Positions 1-8,480 of a stretch of 18,711 nucleotides of DNA are shown in pieces. The notes under the pieces were generated by a model. That model did no database searches. It was not told the origin of the DNA and saw nothing but the letters and a program-made list of their open reading frames with translations. The stretch is taken from NCBI GenBank assembly GCA_964614515.1, contig CAZTPJ010000070.1:1-18711 (forward strand). The letters are read 5' to 3'. Source of the stretch: CAZTPJ01 sp964614515 (GTDB taxonomy: Bacteria; Planctomycetota; Phycisphaerae; Phycisphaerales; UBA1924). Made by a program: the position numbers and the translations under genes. Each line of letters opens with the position of its first letter. Within the stretch, counting starts at the first letter, position 1.

Positions 1-1944
1 ATGGAACCGGCGTTCGAGCAGTTCGACGTACTTGCGGTCCTGAATCTTCTGAATGATCTCGGCATAGGTGCTCGGACGCCCGATGCCTTCGCTTTCGAGC
101 ATCTTGATGAGCGAGGCTTCGGTGTAGCGGGGGGGGGGAGACGTGAACCGCTGCGAGGCGTCGAGCGCGAACGGATGCATCCGCTGCCGCTCGGCGAGCA
201 TCGGAAGATTCTGCTCATCCCCCGACGGCACGCCCGTGACCTTATAGAACCCGTCGAACACCAACACACGGCCGGTTGCCTTGAACGTCACCGGCCTGGC
301 CTTGTCGGTTCCGCCGCGAATCATGGCCGTGGTCAAGTCCCACTGCGCGGGCGTCATTTGACACGCGACGAATCGCTCCCAGATAAGCGTGTAGAGTTTG
401 AGTTGATCGGCGTTGAGGGCGCCTCGGACCTTGCTCGGCGGGTATTCGAGCGAAGTCGGGCGGATCGCCTCGTGGGCTTCCTGTGCGGCCTTGTTGCTCG
501 ATGAGTAGAAGTTGGGCTTCTCGGGCAGATACTTGTCGCCGAACTGCTTCTTGATGTAGGCGCGGGCCATGTCGATGGCCTCGGCCGACACATGCGTCGA
601 ATCCGTACGCATGTAGGTGATGAGGCCGACGGGTCCCTCGCCGGGAATGTCGATGCCTTCATACAACTGCTGGGCGGTGCGCATCGTGCGCCGCGCGGCG
701 AAGCCAAGCCGCGTGGAACCCGCCTGTTGCAACGTCGATGTGATAAACGGCGCGGTCGGACGCGTCGTCGTCCGCCTGGTCTCCAGCGACACGACTTCAT
801 ACGGCGTGGCCGGATCGACAGCGCCCTCGACACGACGGCGGAATCGCGCCGGACCCTTGCCGCCGGCGTCCTCCTCCACACCCGTCTTGATCCCCGTCAT
901 GCCCGCGAGTTTCGCGACCTCGACAATGCGCGGGGTGAGATCGGTCGGCTTCGCCCCGCCGGCCGCGCGAACCTCGAACTTGTCACCCGCGACCTCGACG
1001 AGTTCAGCCTGAATCCCTCCGTGTTCGCTCAGCCACGCGTTCTGGACCTTAAGCGTCGGCGGGTTCCCCTTTGCATCGCGCTGCGCCAGCAGTTTGGCCC
1101 ACGCCGGACCGAGGTTCACGGCCTTGGCCAACTGCGTCGCAAAGTTCGCCTCGATCCGCCAGAACTCCTCCGGAATAAACGCCCGAATCTCCCGCTCGCG
1201 CTCGACCACCAGCCGCACGGCCACGCTCTGCACGCGACCCGCGCTCAGCCCCCGCGCCACCTTCTTCCACAACAGCGGCGAGACCTGATACCCCACGATG
1301 CGATCGAGAATGCGCCGCGCCTGCTGCGCATTGACGCGATCCTCATCGATCGGGTGCGGATTCTGAAACGCCTTTTCGATCTCACGCTTGGTGATGGCCG
1401 CGAAGATCACGCGCTTGGCCTTCGCGGATGCAATGCCCAGTTCCTGGGCGAGATGCCACGCGATGGCCTCGCCCTCGCGGTCAAGGTCGGTTGCGAACCA
1501 GACTTCCATGCCCGACGCGAGCGATTCCCTGGCCGCACGCTTGAGTTCAGAGACAACCTTTTCCTTCCCCGGCAGCGTCTCGTATGTGGGCTTGAACTTC
1601 TTGTCGAGGTCCACGCCGGGCACGGGCGACTTGACGCCCTTGGGGTTCTTGCTCGGCAGGTCGCGGACATGGCCGATGCTCGCGAGGACGAGATAGTCCG
1701 GCCCGAGGTACTTGTTGATCGTCTTGGCCTTGGAGGGCGATTCGACGATGACCAGGTGTTTGCCTTTGGCCGAGCCCGCGGAATAGGAAAAGGTGCGGCC
1801 CTTGCGCCCGGCGGGGGCAGCGCTGGACTTGGCCTTGCCGCGCGCGGCGCCACCGCGGCGAGGAGCCTCAGAACCGGCTTCACGGCCGGCCGTGCCAGGT
1901 GATGCCTTGGCGGTGGAACGCTTTGACGCCGACTTTTTGGCCAT
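1..1944 (-). CDS. topA: DNA topoisomerase I (type IA), 3' part beyond the window
   Basis: TopA relaxes negatively supercoiled DNA by cutting one strand through a 5'-phosphotyrosyl bond. The reading frame is open from the start to base 1, giving 648 codons; E. coli TopA has about 865, so the C-terminal part, including any zinc fingers, lies outside. A basic tail rich in Lys, Ala and Ser (residues 1-62) precedes the Toprim domain, which starts at HLVIVESPSKAK (Glu68) and carries the metal-binding DLDREGE motif (153-159). Residues LSAGRVQSVAVRL follow, and the active-site Tyr444 lies in YMRTDST (bases 613-615). The conserved PPPRYTEASLIK begins at residue 603 and is encoded by a run of ten C. 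The start chosen is MAKKSASKRS; an in-frame ATG at 1956 (MSPQ) is equally possible, and neither has a well-spaced ribosome-binding site. Identity is secure. Confidence 0.96.
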   Translation of the reverse strand, partial: MAKKSASKRSTAKASPGTAGREAGSEAPRRGGAARGKAKSSAAPAGRKGRTFSYSAGSAKGKHLVIVESPSKAKTINKYLGPDYLVLASIGHVRDLPSKNPKGVKSPVPGVDLDKKFKPTYETLPGKEKVVSELKRAARESLASGMEVWFATDLDREGEAIAWHLAQELGIASAKAKRVIFAAITKREIEKAFQNPHPIDEDRVNAQQARRILDRIVGYQVSPLLWKKVARGLSAGRVQSVAVRLVVEREREIRAFIPEEFWRIEANFATQLAKAVNLGPAWAKLLAQRDAKGNPPTLKVQNAWLSEHGGIQAELVEVAGDKFEVRAAGGAKPTDLTPRIVEVAKLAGMTGIKTGVEEDAGGKGPARFRRRVEGAVDPATPYEVVSLETRRTTTRPTAPFITSTLQQAGSTRLGFAARRTMRTAQQLYEGIDIPGEGPVGLITYMRTDSTHVSAEAIDMARAYIKKQFGDKYLPEKPNFYSSSNKAAQEAHEAIRPTSLEYPPSKVRGALNADQLKLYTLIWERFVACQMTPAQWDLTTAMIRGGTDKARPVTFKATGRVLVFDGFYKVTGVPSGDEQNLPMLAERQRMHPFALDASQRFTSPPPRYTEASLIKMLESEGIGRPSTYAEIIQKIQDRKYVELLERRFH

Positions 1945-2026
1945 TTGTGGACTCATCTCTCCCGGTACTTCGGTCCGCGACCCCTCGGAGTTCGCAAATC
2001 GACCCCCCGCGACTCCCGAAGCGGTG

Positions 2027-2055
2027 AGGAAAGGCCCGGTTCAGCGCAGTGTCAA
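2027..2055 (-). promoter_or_regulatory. Candidate sigma70-type promoter for topA
   Basis: On the minus strand a perfect TTGACA (2050-2055) is followed after 17 bases by TTTCCT (2027-2032), which matches the -10 consensus at only three of six positions. It lies about 80 bases upstream of the topA start, in the 254-base gap after argS. I see no clear terminator for argS in that gap. The -35 match and spacing are good and the -10 is poor, so this is only a candidate. Confidence 0.3.
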
Positions 2056-2198
2056 GGGGGAGGCGTGCAGATCGGATCAGGTGCTGGGGGCTGCGGGGAA
2101 TTGCTGGGCAAGCGGCGGGGGGCCTTCGCTCTGGATGTCCATGCGCCCGTTCCCGACGACATCAGTCATCACGATTAAACGAAACCCACCGGGCGACA

Positions 2199-4064
2199 TC
2201 ACATCCGCTCAACGGTCGGGATCCCAAGCACGGCCAGGCCATCCTCAAGCACCCGCGCGGTCAGGGCGCACAGGCGCAGGCGCGAGGGGCGCTGGTCTTC
2301 GGAGGCCTGAAGCACGGGGCACTGGTCATAAAACACCGCGAACGCACCGGCGAGGTCGTACATCAAGGCGCAGAGGCGGTGCGGCTCAAGCGCGGCCGCG
2401 ACCGATGCGATGGTGGCCGGGTAGCGAAGGAGCGTGAGGGCCAGGGCCTTTTCGGCGGGTTCGGTGATGGTGAAGGGGGGGGTGTTCGTGGTGGGGGAGA
2501 GGCCGCGCTCGTGGGCTTTGCGGAAGATGCTCTTGATGCGCACAAGGGCATTGAGCAAATACGGCCCCGCGTTGCCCTCAAACGCCAGCATTCGATCAAA
2601 GTTGAAGACATAGTCCTTGATACGATCCGAAGAGAGATCGGCGTACTTGATCGCGGCGATGGCCACGGCCTCGGCGATGCCGCGCTGCTCGGCCGTGTCG
2701 AGTTGCGCACTTTTCTCCGCGACGATACGCAGCGCACGCTCGAACGCCTCATCGAGCACATCAGAAAGTCGCACATTCTCGCCGGAGCGCGTGCGAAATG
2801 GGCGTCCATCATCACCGAGGATGCTGCCGAACGCGGCGTGTTCAAGGCTCGACGGCGCAGCCGCCCCCGGCTTTGTCGCGTAACCGGCCTTCCGCGCGCC
2901 CGCGAACACCTGTTTCAAATGCAGGATCTGCGGCGCACCCACGGCATACAACACGCGATCAGCGCCGAGTTTCTGAACGCGGCGTCGCACGGCCGCGATA
3001 TCCGTCGTTGCGTACAGATATCCGCCGTCGCGCTTGCGGATCATCACGGGCACATCAATGCCGCCATCCTCGGGGCGATCGAGGCGGATCACCAGCGCGC
3101 CTTCGGACTCTTCGGCGATGCCGCGCGCGATCAGGTCGGCCACCATCGGCGCGAGTTCCTCGGCGTATGACGATTCGCCCGCGGAATCCGCGTCGGTGAT
3201 CTTCGCGTGCAGTCGAGCGCAGACCTGAAGGCACGTCGCCATCGTCACGTCATAGATGCGCTTCCAATACGCCACGGCCGTGGCGTCGTGCGCCTGAAGC
3301 CGCAGCAGCATGTCCTTCGCGCGGGCCATCGCGTCGTCGGCTCCGGCGACCTGCTCTTCGAGTTCTGCGATGGCCTTTGGCCCCATGCCGAATTTTCGTG
3401 CGGCCGTGAGTCCCGCGTGTTCCGCGCGGCACTCCAACTGCGCATCGCGATAGAGCATCGTGAGTTGATCGAGCGATATCGAGTTGATATCGAGTCGCCC
3501 CGCGTCAGATTCGCGCTGCAGTCTGGCCGCGACCATCGCGATGGGCAGGCCCCAGTCGCCGACGTGGTTCTGTCGAATGACGTTGTGGCCGAGTCGCTCC
3601 ATGACGCGAGCGAGCGCATCGCCGATCACCGTGGCGCGAAGATGCCCGATGTGCATCTCTTTCGCGAGGTTGACGCCGCACAGGTCCACCACGATGGTCT
3701 GCCGCGGCTGCGCGGGCGCCACGCCGAGGTGATCGGTATCGAGCGCGGCCAGCAATCGCGCGAGGGCATCGGCGCGCAGGCGGATGTTGATGAACCCCGG
3801 CCCGGCGATCGCTGCGGGCGACAGCGGCTCAGCCAGGTCGTCGATCTTCGCGTGCTGGATGATGGCCGTGGCGATCTCGCGCGGCGGCTTGCCGAGGCGC
3901 TTGGCCAGGGACATGGCGGCGTTGCATTGAAAGTCACCGAGCGCGGCCTGCTTGGAGGGCGCGATGAGCGGGTCAACATCGCCATCGAGCGCGGGGAAGG
4001 CCGTGCGGATCGCGACGGCGAATCGCTCGGCCAGCATGGCGACGGGATCAAATGACGCGGACAT
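2199..4064 (-). CDS. argS: Arginyl-tRNA synthetase
   Basis: This class I aminoacyl-tRNA synthetase joins arginine to tRNA-Arg in the cytoplasm. The 621 residues are slightly longer than E. coli ArgS (577). An N-terminal Add1-type tRNA-binding region (about 1-110) contains GDFQCNAAMSLAK. The signature HIGH is at 138-141 in NLAKEMHIGHLRATVIGD. The second nucleotide-binding region, FGSILGDDGRPFRTRSG (about 412-428), stands where ArgRS enzymes typically lack a standard KMSKS. The C-terminal DALR anticodon-binding domain runs from about 500, with FEGNAGPYLLNALVRIKSI. The residues before HIGH read CGVN where SSPN or SGPN is usual, a small deviation. The frame continues upstream to 4211 through a repeat cluster, but homology starts at MSASFDPVAMLAERF. 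No strong ribosome-binding site is visible. The gene reads towards topA. Confidence 0.96.
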   Translation of the reverse strand: MSASFDPVAMLAERFAVAIRTAFPALDGDVDPLIAPSKQAALGDFQCNAAMSLAKRLGKPPREIATAIIQHAKIDDLAEPLSPAAIAGPGFINIRLRADALARLLAALDTDHLGVAPAQPRQTIVVDLCGVNLAKEMHIGHLRATVIGDALARVMERLGHNVIRQNHVGDWGLPIAMVAARLQRESDAGRLDINSISLDQLTMLYRDAQLECRAEHAGLTAARKFGMGPKAIAELEEQVAGADDAMARAKDMLLRLQAHDATAVAYWKRIYDVTMATCLQVCARLHAKITDADSAGESSYAEELAPMVADLIARGIAEESEGALVIRLDRPEDGGIDVPVMIRKRDGGYLYATTDIAAVRRRVQKLGADRVLYAVGAPQILHLKQVFAGARKAGYATKPGAAAPSSLEHAAFGSILGDDGRPFRTRSGENVRLSDVLDEAFERALRIVAEKSAQLDTAEQRGIAEAVAIAAIKYADLSSDRIKDYVFNFDRMLAFEGNAGPYLLNALVRIKSIFRKAHERGLSPTTNTPPFTITEPAEKALALTLLRYPATIASVAAALEPHRLCALMYDLAGAFAVFYDQCPVLQASEDQRPSRLRLCALTARVLEDGLAVLGIPTVERM

Positions 4065-4095
4065 GGGGGCAAGTGTAGGTGCAGCCGATTGGATC

Positions 4096-4204
4096 GCGTG
4101 CCACTGGCGGCTTGCGTGCCACTGGCGGCTTGCGTGCCACTGGCGGCTTGTCCGCCAGTGGTCTGTGACGTCACAAGCACTGGCGGTCAAGCCGCCAGTG
4201 GCAC
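4096..4204. repeat. Tandem 18-bp repeat with inverted copies
   Basis: Three perfect tandem copies of GCGTGCCACTGGCGGCTT lie at 4096-4113, 4114-4131 and 4132-4149. The inverse of its core follows at 4152-4161 (CCGCCAGTGG), then a small hairpin of 9-bp arms (4179-4187 and 4192-4200, five-base loop). The exact 16-base inverse of the unit ends the cluster at 4189-4204. A 12-bp perfect palindrome, TGTGACGTCACA, sits in the middle (4164-4175). The cluster lies between the stop of the secreted-protein gene (4252) and the start of argS (4064), so a transcript from the former would fold strongly here. It could act as a terminator or mRNA stabiliser, or be a remnant of a small mobile repeat. I remember similar CCACTGGC/GCCAGTGG palindromes from planctomycete intergenic regions, but have not checked this. 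Confidence 0.85.
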
Positions 4205-4251
4205 ACAACACGAGTGGGATTCAACGCGAGTTGAACACAACGCCGAATCGT

Positions 4252-5223
4252 CTACGGCCTCGTCAACGCCGCGATCATTCGATCCGCGAGTTCGACCTCG
4301 AGGCCCTCGGTCCTCGCGCGGGTGGCCATGCGCACAGCGTGGTCATCACGCCCCTGGGCCTGCATCAGCGCGGCGATCGAGAGAAACGCAGAACCACTTG
4401 GATTGCGATGGGTGAACGTCACGAGTCGCACCAAGTCGCGCCGCAGGTCCGTCTCGGAATCCCACAACTCGCCAGCACGCATCGGCCGTTCACACAGCGC
4501 GGGATTCGTCTGATACGCCAGCGCCATCACGGCGATGCCCTGCGTGAACTCGCCTGAGCGAAGCAGCGCGATGGCCATGGCCCGCATCGCGTCGGCATCG
4601 TCGGCGTTTTCGGTGAGATGTTCCTGCAACATCGCTCGCGCCTGCTCAGGTTGATCCGCCCGCAAGTATGCCGCGGCGAGTTCCATCTTTGTCGGCGGCG
4701 GTGGAGGCTCAGCCTGCGGTGGCGGTGGCGCCGGCGGGGGTTGATACCCGTGGACCAACGCGCCATCAATCACATAATACTGGTTGCTCCGACGACCACC
4801 GCGATAGCACGGATCGCCGTGATACCACGGCGAACCGCCCCACGGAACCACAACCGGCCCGCGCGTGTGATGCACGATGTGCCCGTGACCGAAGTCGCTG
4901 CCAAGGTTGAAGCGCAGTCGGAAGTTGTCATCGTTGAACTCGCCCGAGACGCGCAGGCCCGAGCCTGAGGAAATCACGCCGCGCGAGACGAAACCATGTC
5001 CCCCGCCGGTGATGACCACCGGCGCCTTGCCACCTTGCACAACACCCGTGACCGGCGCCTGCACAAAGCCGCTCGACGGCCGGGGCGAAAGCGGCCCGGG
5101 CGTGATCGTGCGATGTGATGTGAGTCCGACCATCGGCAGCGAGACCCGCGTCTGCGCCATCGCCGAAGTCGCGAGGCCCACAGCGGAAAGCGCGGCGAGA
5201 AGATGCAATGATGTGCGTGGCAT
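4252..5223 (-). CDS. Secreted Pro-rich protein with TPR-like C-terminus, unknown function
   Basis: The product has 323 residues. The start at MPRTSLHLL is supported by AGGAG six bases upstream; the frame continues upstream to 5283 without need. Residues 1-23 form a signal peptide (hydrophobic LLAALSAVGLA, cleavage after AMA), so the protein is exported. Residues 24-160 are rich in Gly, His, Ser and Tyr. Pro runs at 162-177 form a hinge. Residues 180-323 are alpha-helical and Ala-rich, with TPR-like spacing (MELAAAYLRADQPEQARAMLQEHL, then DADAMRAMAIALLRSGEFTQGIAVM). A TPR-like part suggests protein-protein contacts in the periplasm. I do not recognise a named family. A possible -10 box TACAAT (minus strand, 5338-5343) lies upstream in the divergent gap, without a good -35. 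Confidence 0.8.
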   Translation of the reverse strand: MPRTSLHLLAALSAVGLATSAMAQTRVSLPMVGLTSHRTITPGPLSPRPSSGFVQAPVTGVVQGGKAPVVITGGGHGFVSRGVISSGSGLRVSGEFNDDNFRLRFNLGSDFGHGHIVHHTRGPVVVPWGGSPWYHGDPCYRGGRRSNQYYVIDGALVHGYQPPPAPPPPQAEPPPPPTKMELAAAYLRADQPEQARAMLQEHLTENADDADAMRAMAIALLRSGEFTQGIAVMALAYQTNPALCERPMRAGELWDSETDLRRDLVRLVTFTHRNPSGSAFLSIAALMQAQGRDDHAVRMATRARTEGLEVELADRMIAALTRP

Positions 5224-5415
5224 GGGTGTCTCCTGTGCGGCCGTGCGGCGGTGCGCCGCGCTACAGCCGGGGGCGTCGATCATGGTTGATCGACGGCGTG
5301 TGCGTCACGGCCGAGGCGCTCGGCGCGACACTCCTCTATTGTATCGACGCACGACGCCCGCGTTTCGTTCCGCGTGGATCGGAATTTGGGCGACCCGACT
5401 GGGGAAACCACGGCC

Positions 5416-6024
5416 ATGAACATGTCGTTACACGTCAGGCTCGTGGGAATCAGGGCATGGGTGGCCGTATTGCTGATGGTGGCGGCGGGCGTGGGGGGGT
5501 GTGGGGTGCGTGGGGATCTGGCCGTGCGGTCGATGGAGCACGGCGGGATGATTTCGCCGACGTTCACGACGATCGCGTACACGGCGCGAGGCGTCGAGAG
5601 CGCGGACATCTATCTGACGGATCTCTCGCCTGCGGACCTTGACCCCGGGACGCCGCTCGATTCGATCACCGGCCACCTGATTCACATCCACGTCTTTCTG
5701 ATCCCCAAGGCGGGCAAGACACCGATCGATCGCAATGCCTCGAACGTGACGGTGCGGCACATTGTGTTCGTGCGCGGGGCAATCGGCATGTACGCGGGGG
5801 GGGGGTTTCTGCTCACCCAGGGCCGGCCGGGGGATGCGACGTTCGGCGGGTCGCTGCGCGATGCGACGCTGAAGGTTGTGGACATGTCGCCGACGTTTCA
5901 CGATGCGCTTGGGGCGGGACGCATGCGCGGGGTCGTTCGCGCCCCGCTCGATGAAGGCGCGGCGAGTCGCATCGCGAGCAGGCTGGATGATGTCATCGCG
6001 CGGCTGCGGCGGGGTGGGAACTGA
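5416..6024 (+). CDS. Probable lipoprotein, unknown function
   Basis: The product has 202 residues from MNMSLHVRLVG. The N-terminus is basic, then hydrophobic (WVAVLLMVAAGVGG), and ends at Cys29 in VGGC, a plausible though not ideal lipobox (Gly at -2). The mature part includes DIYLTDLSPADLD, SITGHLIHIHVFLIPKAGKTPIDRNASNVTVRHIVFVRGAIGMYAGGGF in consecutive segments, and a C-terminal helix (EGAASRIASRLDDVIARL). The segment between looks like beta strands. I do not recognise the family. GGGGA ten bases upstream may be the ribosome-binding site; an ATG at 5374 is in frame but would place 14 unlikely residues before the signal sequence. The codons for YAGGGF contain a run of ten G (5796-5805). The gene converges on its neighbour with six bases between stops and no obvious terminator. 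Confidence 0.75.
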   Translation: MNMSLHVRLVGIRAWVAVLLMVAAGVGGCGVRGDLAVRSMEHGGMISPTFTTIAYTARGVESADIYLTDLSPADLDPGTPLDSITGHLIHIHVFLIPKAGKTPIDRNASNVTVRHIVFVRGAIGMYAGGGFLLTQGRPGDATFGGSLRDATLKVVDMSPTFHDALGAGRMRGVVRAPLDEGAASRIASRLDDVIARLRRGGN

Positions 6025-6030
6025 ACACGC

Positions 6031-7434
6031 CTATCGCGGCTGCTGAACATCACCGAGATCAAGCTTGACTTCGAAGTCAACGATTCGCTCAAGATTCGGA
6101 GTCATACGAGCCACATCCGTGCTGGTTTCCAATCGCAGCCTGCGCGGCGCGCCGAACTTCGCGGGCCAATCGCCCATGAGTCGATAGTGCGTGGTGGCCT
6201 GACCCTCGTGAGCGTAGACATGCCCGATGGGCAACTCGCCATGATCCCCCTCGACGATTGCGAGGAGCGCGATGTTCGCAGGTGCGCGCGTCAGGAACAC
6301 GTCCACGGTCATTGAGGCGGGATCGCCGGGACGCATCGTGACGACAGTTGCGCGAAAATCGAACTGTTGCTCCGCATCAACATATACCTCAACCGTCTCA
6401 TAGTTTCTCGGATGCACGATCACCGACGACGTGACCTCAATGCTCCAACTGTCAATGAGCGGGCCGAAGCCGACTCCCCCGGCCGCGGGATCGTGTGCGT
6501 TGATCGTCCAGCGTTGGCGAACCTCGTGACGACCGAGCGGGATGTCGCCAAGCGGTGCCACGGCCGCGATGAACCGCTCGCTCGCACGACCGGCCGGCAC
6601 TCGCGCTGCGCCCGTGACCACAACGGTCGAGAGGTCCAGCGTCCACGGACCGATCGTGAGTTCCTCAAGCACGGGATGGATCATCGGGCGTTCAAGCCCC
6701 GCCACGCGGGCGCGATCAATCACCACGCCCAACGGCCAGTCATCCCCCGGCCGTACACGCGAACGATGTTCGAAGCGAATCGCCAGCGAGTTCTGCACGT
6801 ACTTTCGCGCCTGCTGCGGCGTGGCGCTGCCGTTCTGCCGCGCGGCGATGTCGAAGAGCGTGCCCCAACTGATGAGCACGCCATAGCGCGTGCCGAACCA
6901 CAGGCTCGGGTCCGGCCGTGCCTGGATCTCGAGCGCCGCGTCGATGATGGCGCGTTCCTGGGCCGGCGTCGTGGTCGTTTCGATCAGGCGTTTGTAGAGT
7001 TCGGTCATCGCGGCATCAGCGCGGTTTCCGCGGAGATTCCGCGCTTCATACATCAGGATCGTCACCGGCTTGCGATGATTCCAACTCGGCCCGGCGATGA
7101 TCAACGCGCCGGCGTAACCAAACAGGCCGCCCGAAGGCAGCAGCAGGATGATGCCCAGCACGATGGCCGTGCGCTGACGCTTGCGGCGCCCGATGCGGAT
7201 TGGCGAACCCAGATCTCCCGGCGAGGTGGTGGTGAGTTTGAGATCGCGCCCGCATTCGGGACAGACGATGACGGGTGCCCCATGCCCGGCAGGTTCCTGC
7301 CCCGGTGTCACGAGGCCCGAAAGGTCATACCCGCACGCCTTGCAGCGCGGCTCATCCCCCGTGCGCCGACCCACAACGCCCGCGCCAAGCAGCACAACGC
7401 CAAGAAGCAGCAGAATGAAGGCGAGTTCGAACAT
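6031..7434 (-). CDS. Membrane protein with zinc ribbon between two TM segments
   Basis: The product has 467 residues. TM1 is at 2-22 (LAFILLLLGVVLLGAGVVG). A four-Cys zinc ribbon follows: CKACGYDLSG (Cys31, Cys34) and CPECGRDL (Cys58, Cys61). After a basic stretch (RRKRQR) comes TM2 at about 88-113. The remaining 350 residues have few hydrophobic stretches long enough to cross a membrane and probably form a soluble domain; its second half is predicted by eye to be beta-rich (SWSIEVTSSVIVHP, VEVYVDAEQQFDFRATVVTM). CxxCGYDLxG ribbons near TM segments are, from memory, frequent in Phycisphaerae membrane proteins of unknown role. The reaction, if any, is unknown. No clear ribosome-binding site precedes the ATG. 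The gene lies 84 bases downstream of phoU on the same strand and could be co-transcribed with it. Confidence 0.82.
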   Translation of the reverse strand: MFELAFILLLLGVVLLGAGVVGRRTGDEPRCKACGYDLSGLVTPGQEPAGHGAPVIVCPECGRDLKLTTTSPGDLGSPIRIGRRKRQRTAIVLGIILLLPSGGLFGYAGALIIAGPSWNHRKPVTILMYEARNLRGNRADAAMTELYKRLIETTTTPAQERAIIDAALEIQARPDPSLWFGTRYGVLISWGTLFDIAARQNGSATPQQARKYVQNSLAIRFEHRSRVRPGDDWPLGVVIDRARVAGLERPMIHPVLEELTIGPWTLDLSTVVVTGAARVPAGRASERFIAAVAPLGDIPLGRHEVRQRWTINAHDPAAGGVGFGPLIDSWSIEVTSSVIVHPRNYETVEVYVDAEQQFDFRATVVTMRPGDPASMTVDVFLTRAPANIALLAIVEGDHGELPIGHVYAHEGQATTHYRLMGDWPAKFGAPRRLRLETSTDVARMTPNLERIVDFEVKLDLGDVQQPR

Positions 7435-7518
7435 CGCGACAACGATCGTATGACTGTGGCACGGCCGTGGTGCGCGCGGCGAACTCGCAACGTCTCACTG
7501 CGCGGTTGAGCGTGGAGA

Positions 7519-8220
7519 TCAGGCCGGATTCTTCTTCTTGACCTCGTGGCGCACGATCTCGCCGGTGGTGACATAAATGATGTCTTCGGCGATGTTGGTC
7601 ATCAGGTCGGCGATGCGTTCCAGTTCGCGTCCGAGGCGGTAGATGAGGATGCCCTGCTCGATGTCCTCTTCATTGTCGCGCACGAGGGCGACGGTCTCGC
7701 TGAAGAGTTGCTTCTCAAGTTCGTCGATGCTCTTGTCCTCCTGGACGATGGCGCGTGCGGCCTGGGCGTCTTCATCGTGCATCGCGCGAAGCAGCGCATG
7801 ACAGAGCATGGGCACGCGCTGGCCGAGTTCGACCAGGGCCGTGGGCCACCTGGGCGTCGGGCCGTCGCTCATCAGCCGGGCGACCTTGGCGATGGACTTG
7901 GCATGATCGGCGACGCGTTCGATGTCGGCGTTGGCCTTGAGGATGAACGCGATCAGTCGCAGGTCGCGGGCGACGGGCTGCTCCAGGGCCATGATCCGCA
8001 GTGCCTCGCGCTCGATGCGCACCTCTTCCTGATCGATCGACTTGTCCCGCTGGCGGACTTCCTGCGCCGCCTCGGCATCCAGAACCCACAGCGCCGCAAG
8101 CGCGGATTCGAGCATGGCCACGGCCGCGGACGCCTCCTGCGTCAGTCGGCGAAGCAGCGCACTGATCGCGTGTTCAAACGGGCGAACGGTGGACGAACGC
8201 GACTCGGGCGTGTTGGGCAT
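7519..8220 (-). CDS. phoU: PhoU-family phosphate signalling protein
   Basis: PhoU proteins link the phosphate transporter PstSCAB to the PhoR/PhoB two-component system and repress the phosphate-starvation response; they act in the cytoplasm at the membrane. The 233-residue length fits the family. The protein is helical throughout with two related three-helix halves, each carrying the family's ExxxD metal-binding motif: NADIERVADHAKSIAK (Glu101, Asp105) and ELERIADLMTNIAEDIIY (Glu201, Asp205). The start MPNTPESRSS is supported by GAGGA seven bases upstream; in-frame ATGs at 8301 and 8331 would add 27 or 37 Pro/Ala-rich residues. No pst or phoB/phoR gene is in this window. The C-terminus ends in a basic tail (VKKKNPA). 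Family assignment is firm; the exact partner is inferred. Confidence 0.92.
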   Translation of the reverse strand: MPNTPESRSSTVRPFEHAISALLRRLTQEASAAVAMLESALAALWVLDAEAAQEVRQRDKSIDQEEVRIEREALRIMALEQPVARDLRLIAFILKANADIERVADHAKSIAKVARLMSDGPTPRWPTALVELGQRVPMLCHALLRAMHDEDAQAARAIVQEDKSIDELEKQLFSETVALVRDNEEDIEQGILIYRLGRELERIADLMTNIAEDIIYVTTGEIVRHEVKKKNPA

Positions 8221-8340
8221 CGTGAGTTCCTCAGCGGTGGGGCCATCGGCAGCGTGGGCGGGGCTGGGGATGTTAGGCGACACTGGGCCGAGTCTGGACA
8301 TGGTTGATTCTCGTGCGGCGCGTGCGGACAAGCGGGCGCG

Positions 8341-8360
8341 CGGAGCGACCCGATGCTCCG
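8341..8360. other. Small hairpin in the phoU / glycosyltransferase divergent gap
   Basis: CGGAGC and GCTCCG form a perfect 6-bp stem with an eight-base loop in the 260-base gap between two divergent genes. It would lie in the leader of phoU or in its promoter region. I found no convincing -35/-10 pair in this gap on either strand. The hairpin could be chance in such GC-rich DNA. Confidence 0.3.
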
Positions 8361-8480
8361 ATCGTTGAACACGTCACCAGCCCGGCGCGTTTGGATTGCG
8401 CTAATCCTTTTTGCGCCACCCCACCGCGCCCATGCGACGCCCTGACCCGCCTCGGCCCGCATGGTCGATAGCCTCACGCC

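Noticed and set aside
592..1902. Long plus-strand open frame antisense to topA, and a similar one at 2049-3170
   Set aside because: They lie opposite well-supported topA and argS coding sequence, have Arg-rich composition with no motifs, and are typical shadow frames of GC-rich genes.
4096..4149. Tandem repeats considered as a CRISPR array
   Set aside because: The copies abut directly with no spacers, and the unit is only 18 bases.
4065..4211. N-terminal extension of ArgS across the tandem repeats
   Set aside because: It would encode repeats of ASRQWH with no counterpart in the family; homology starts at MSASFDP.
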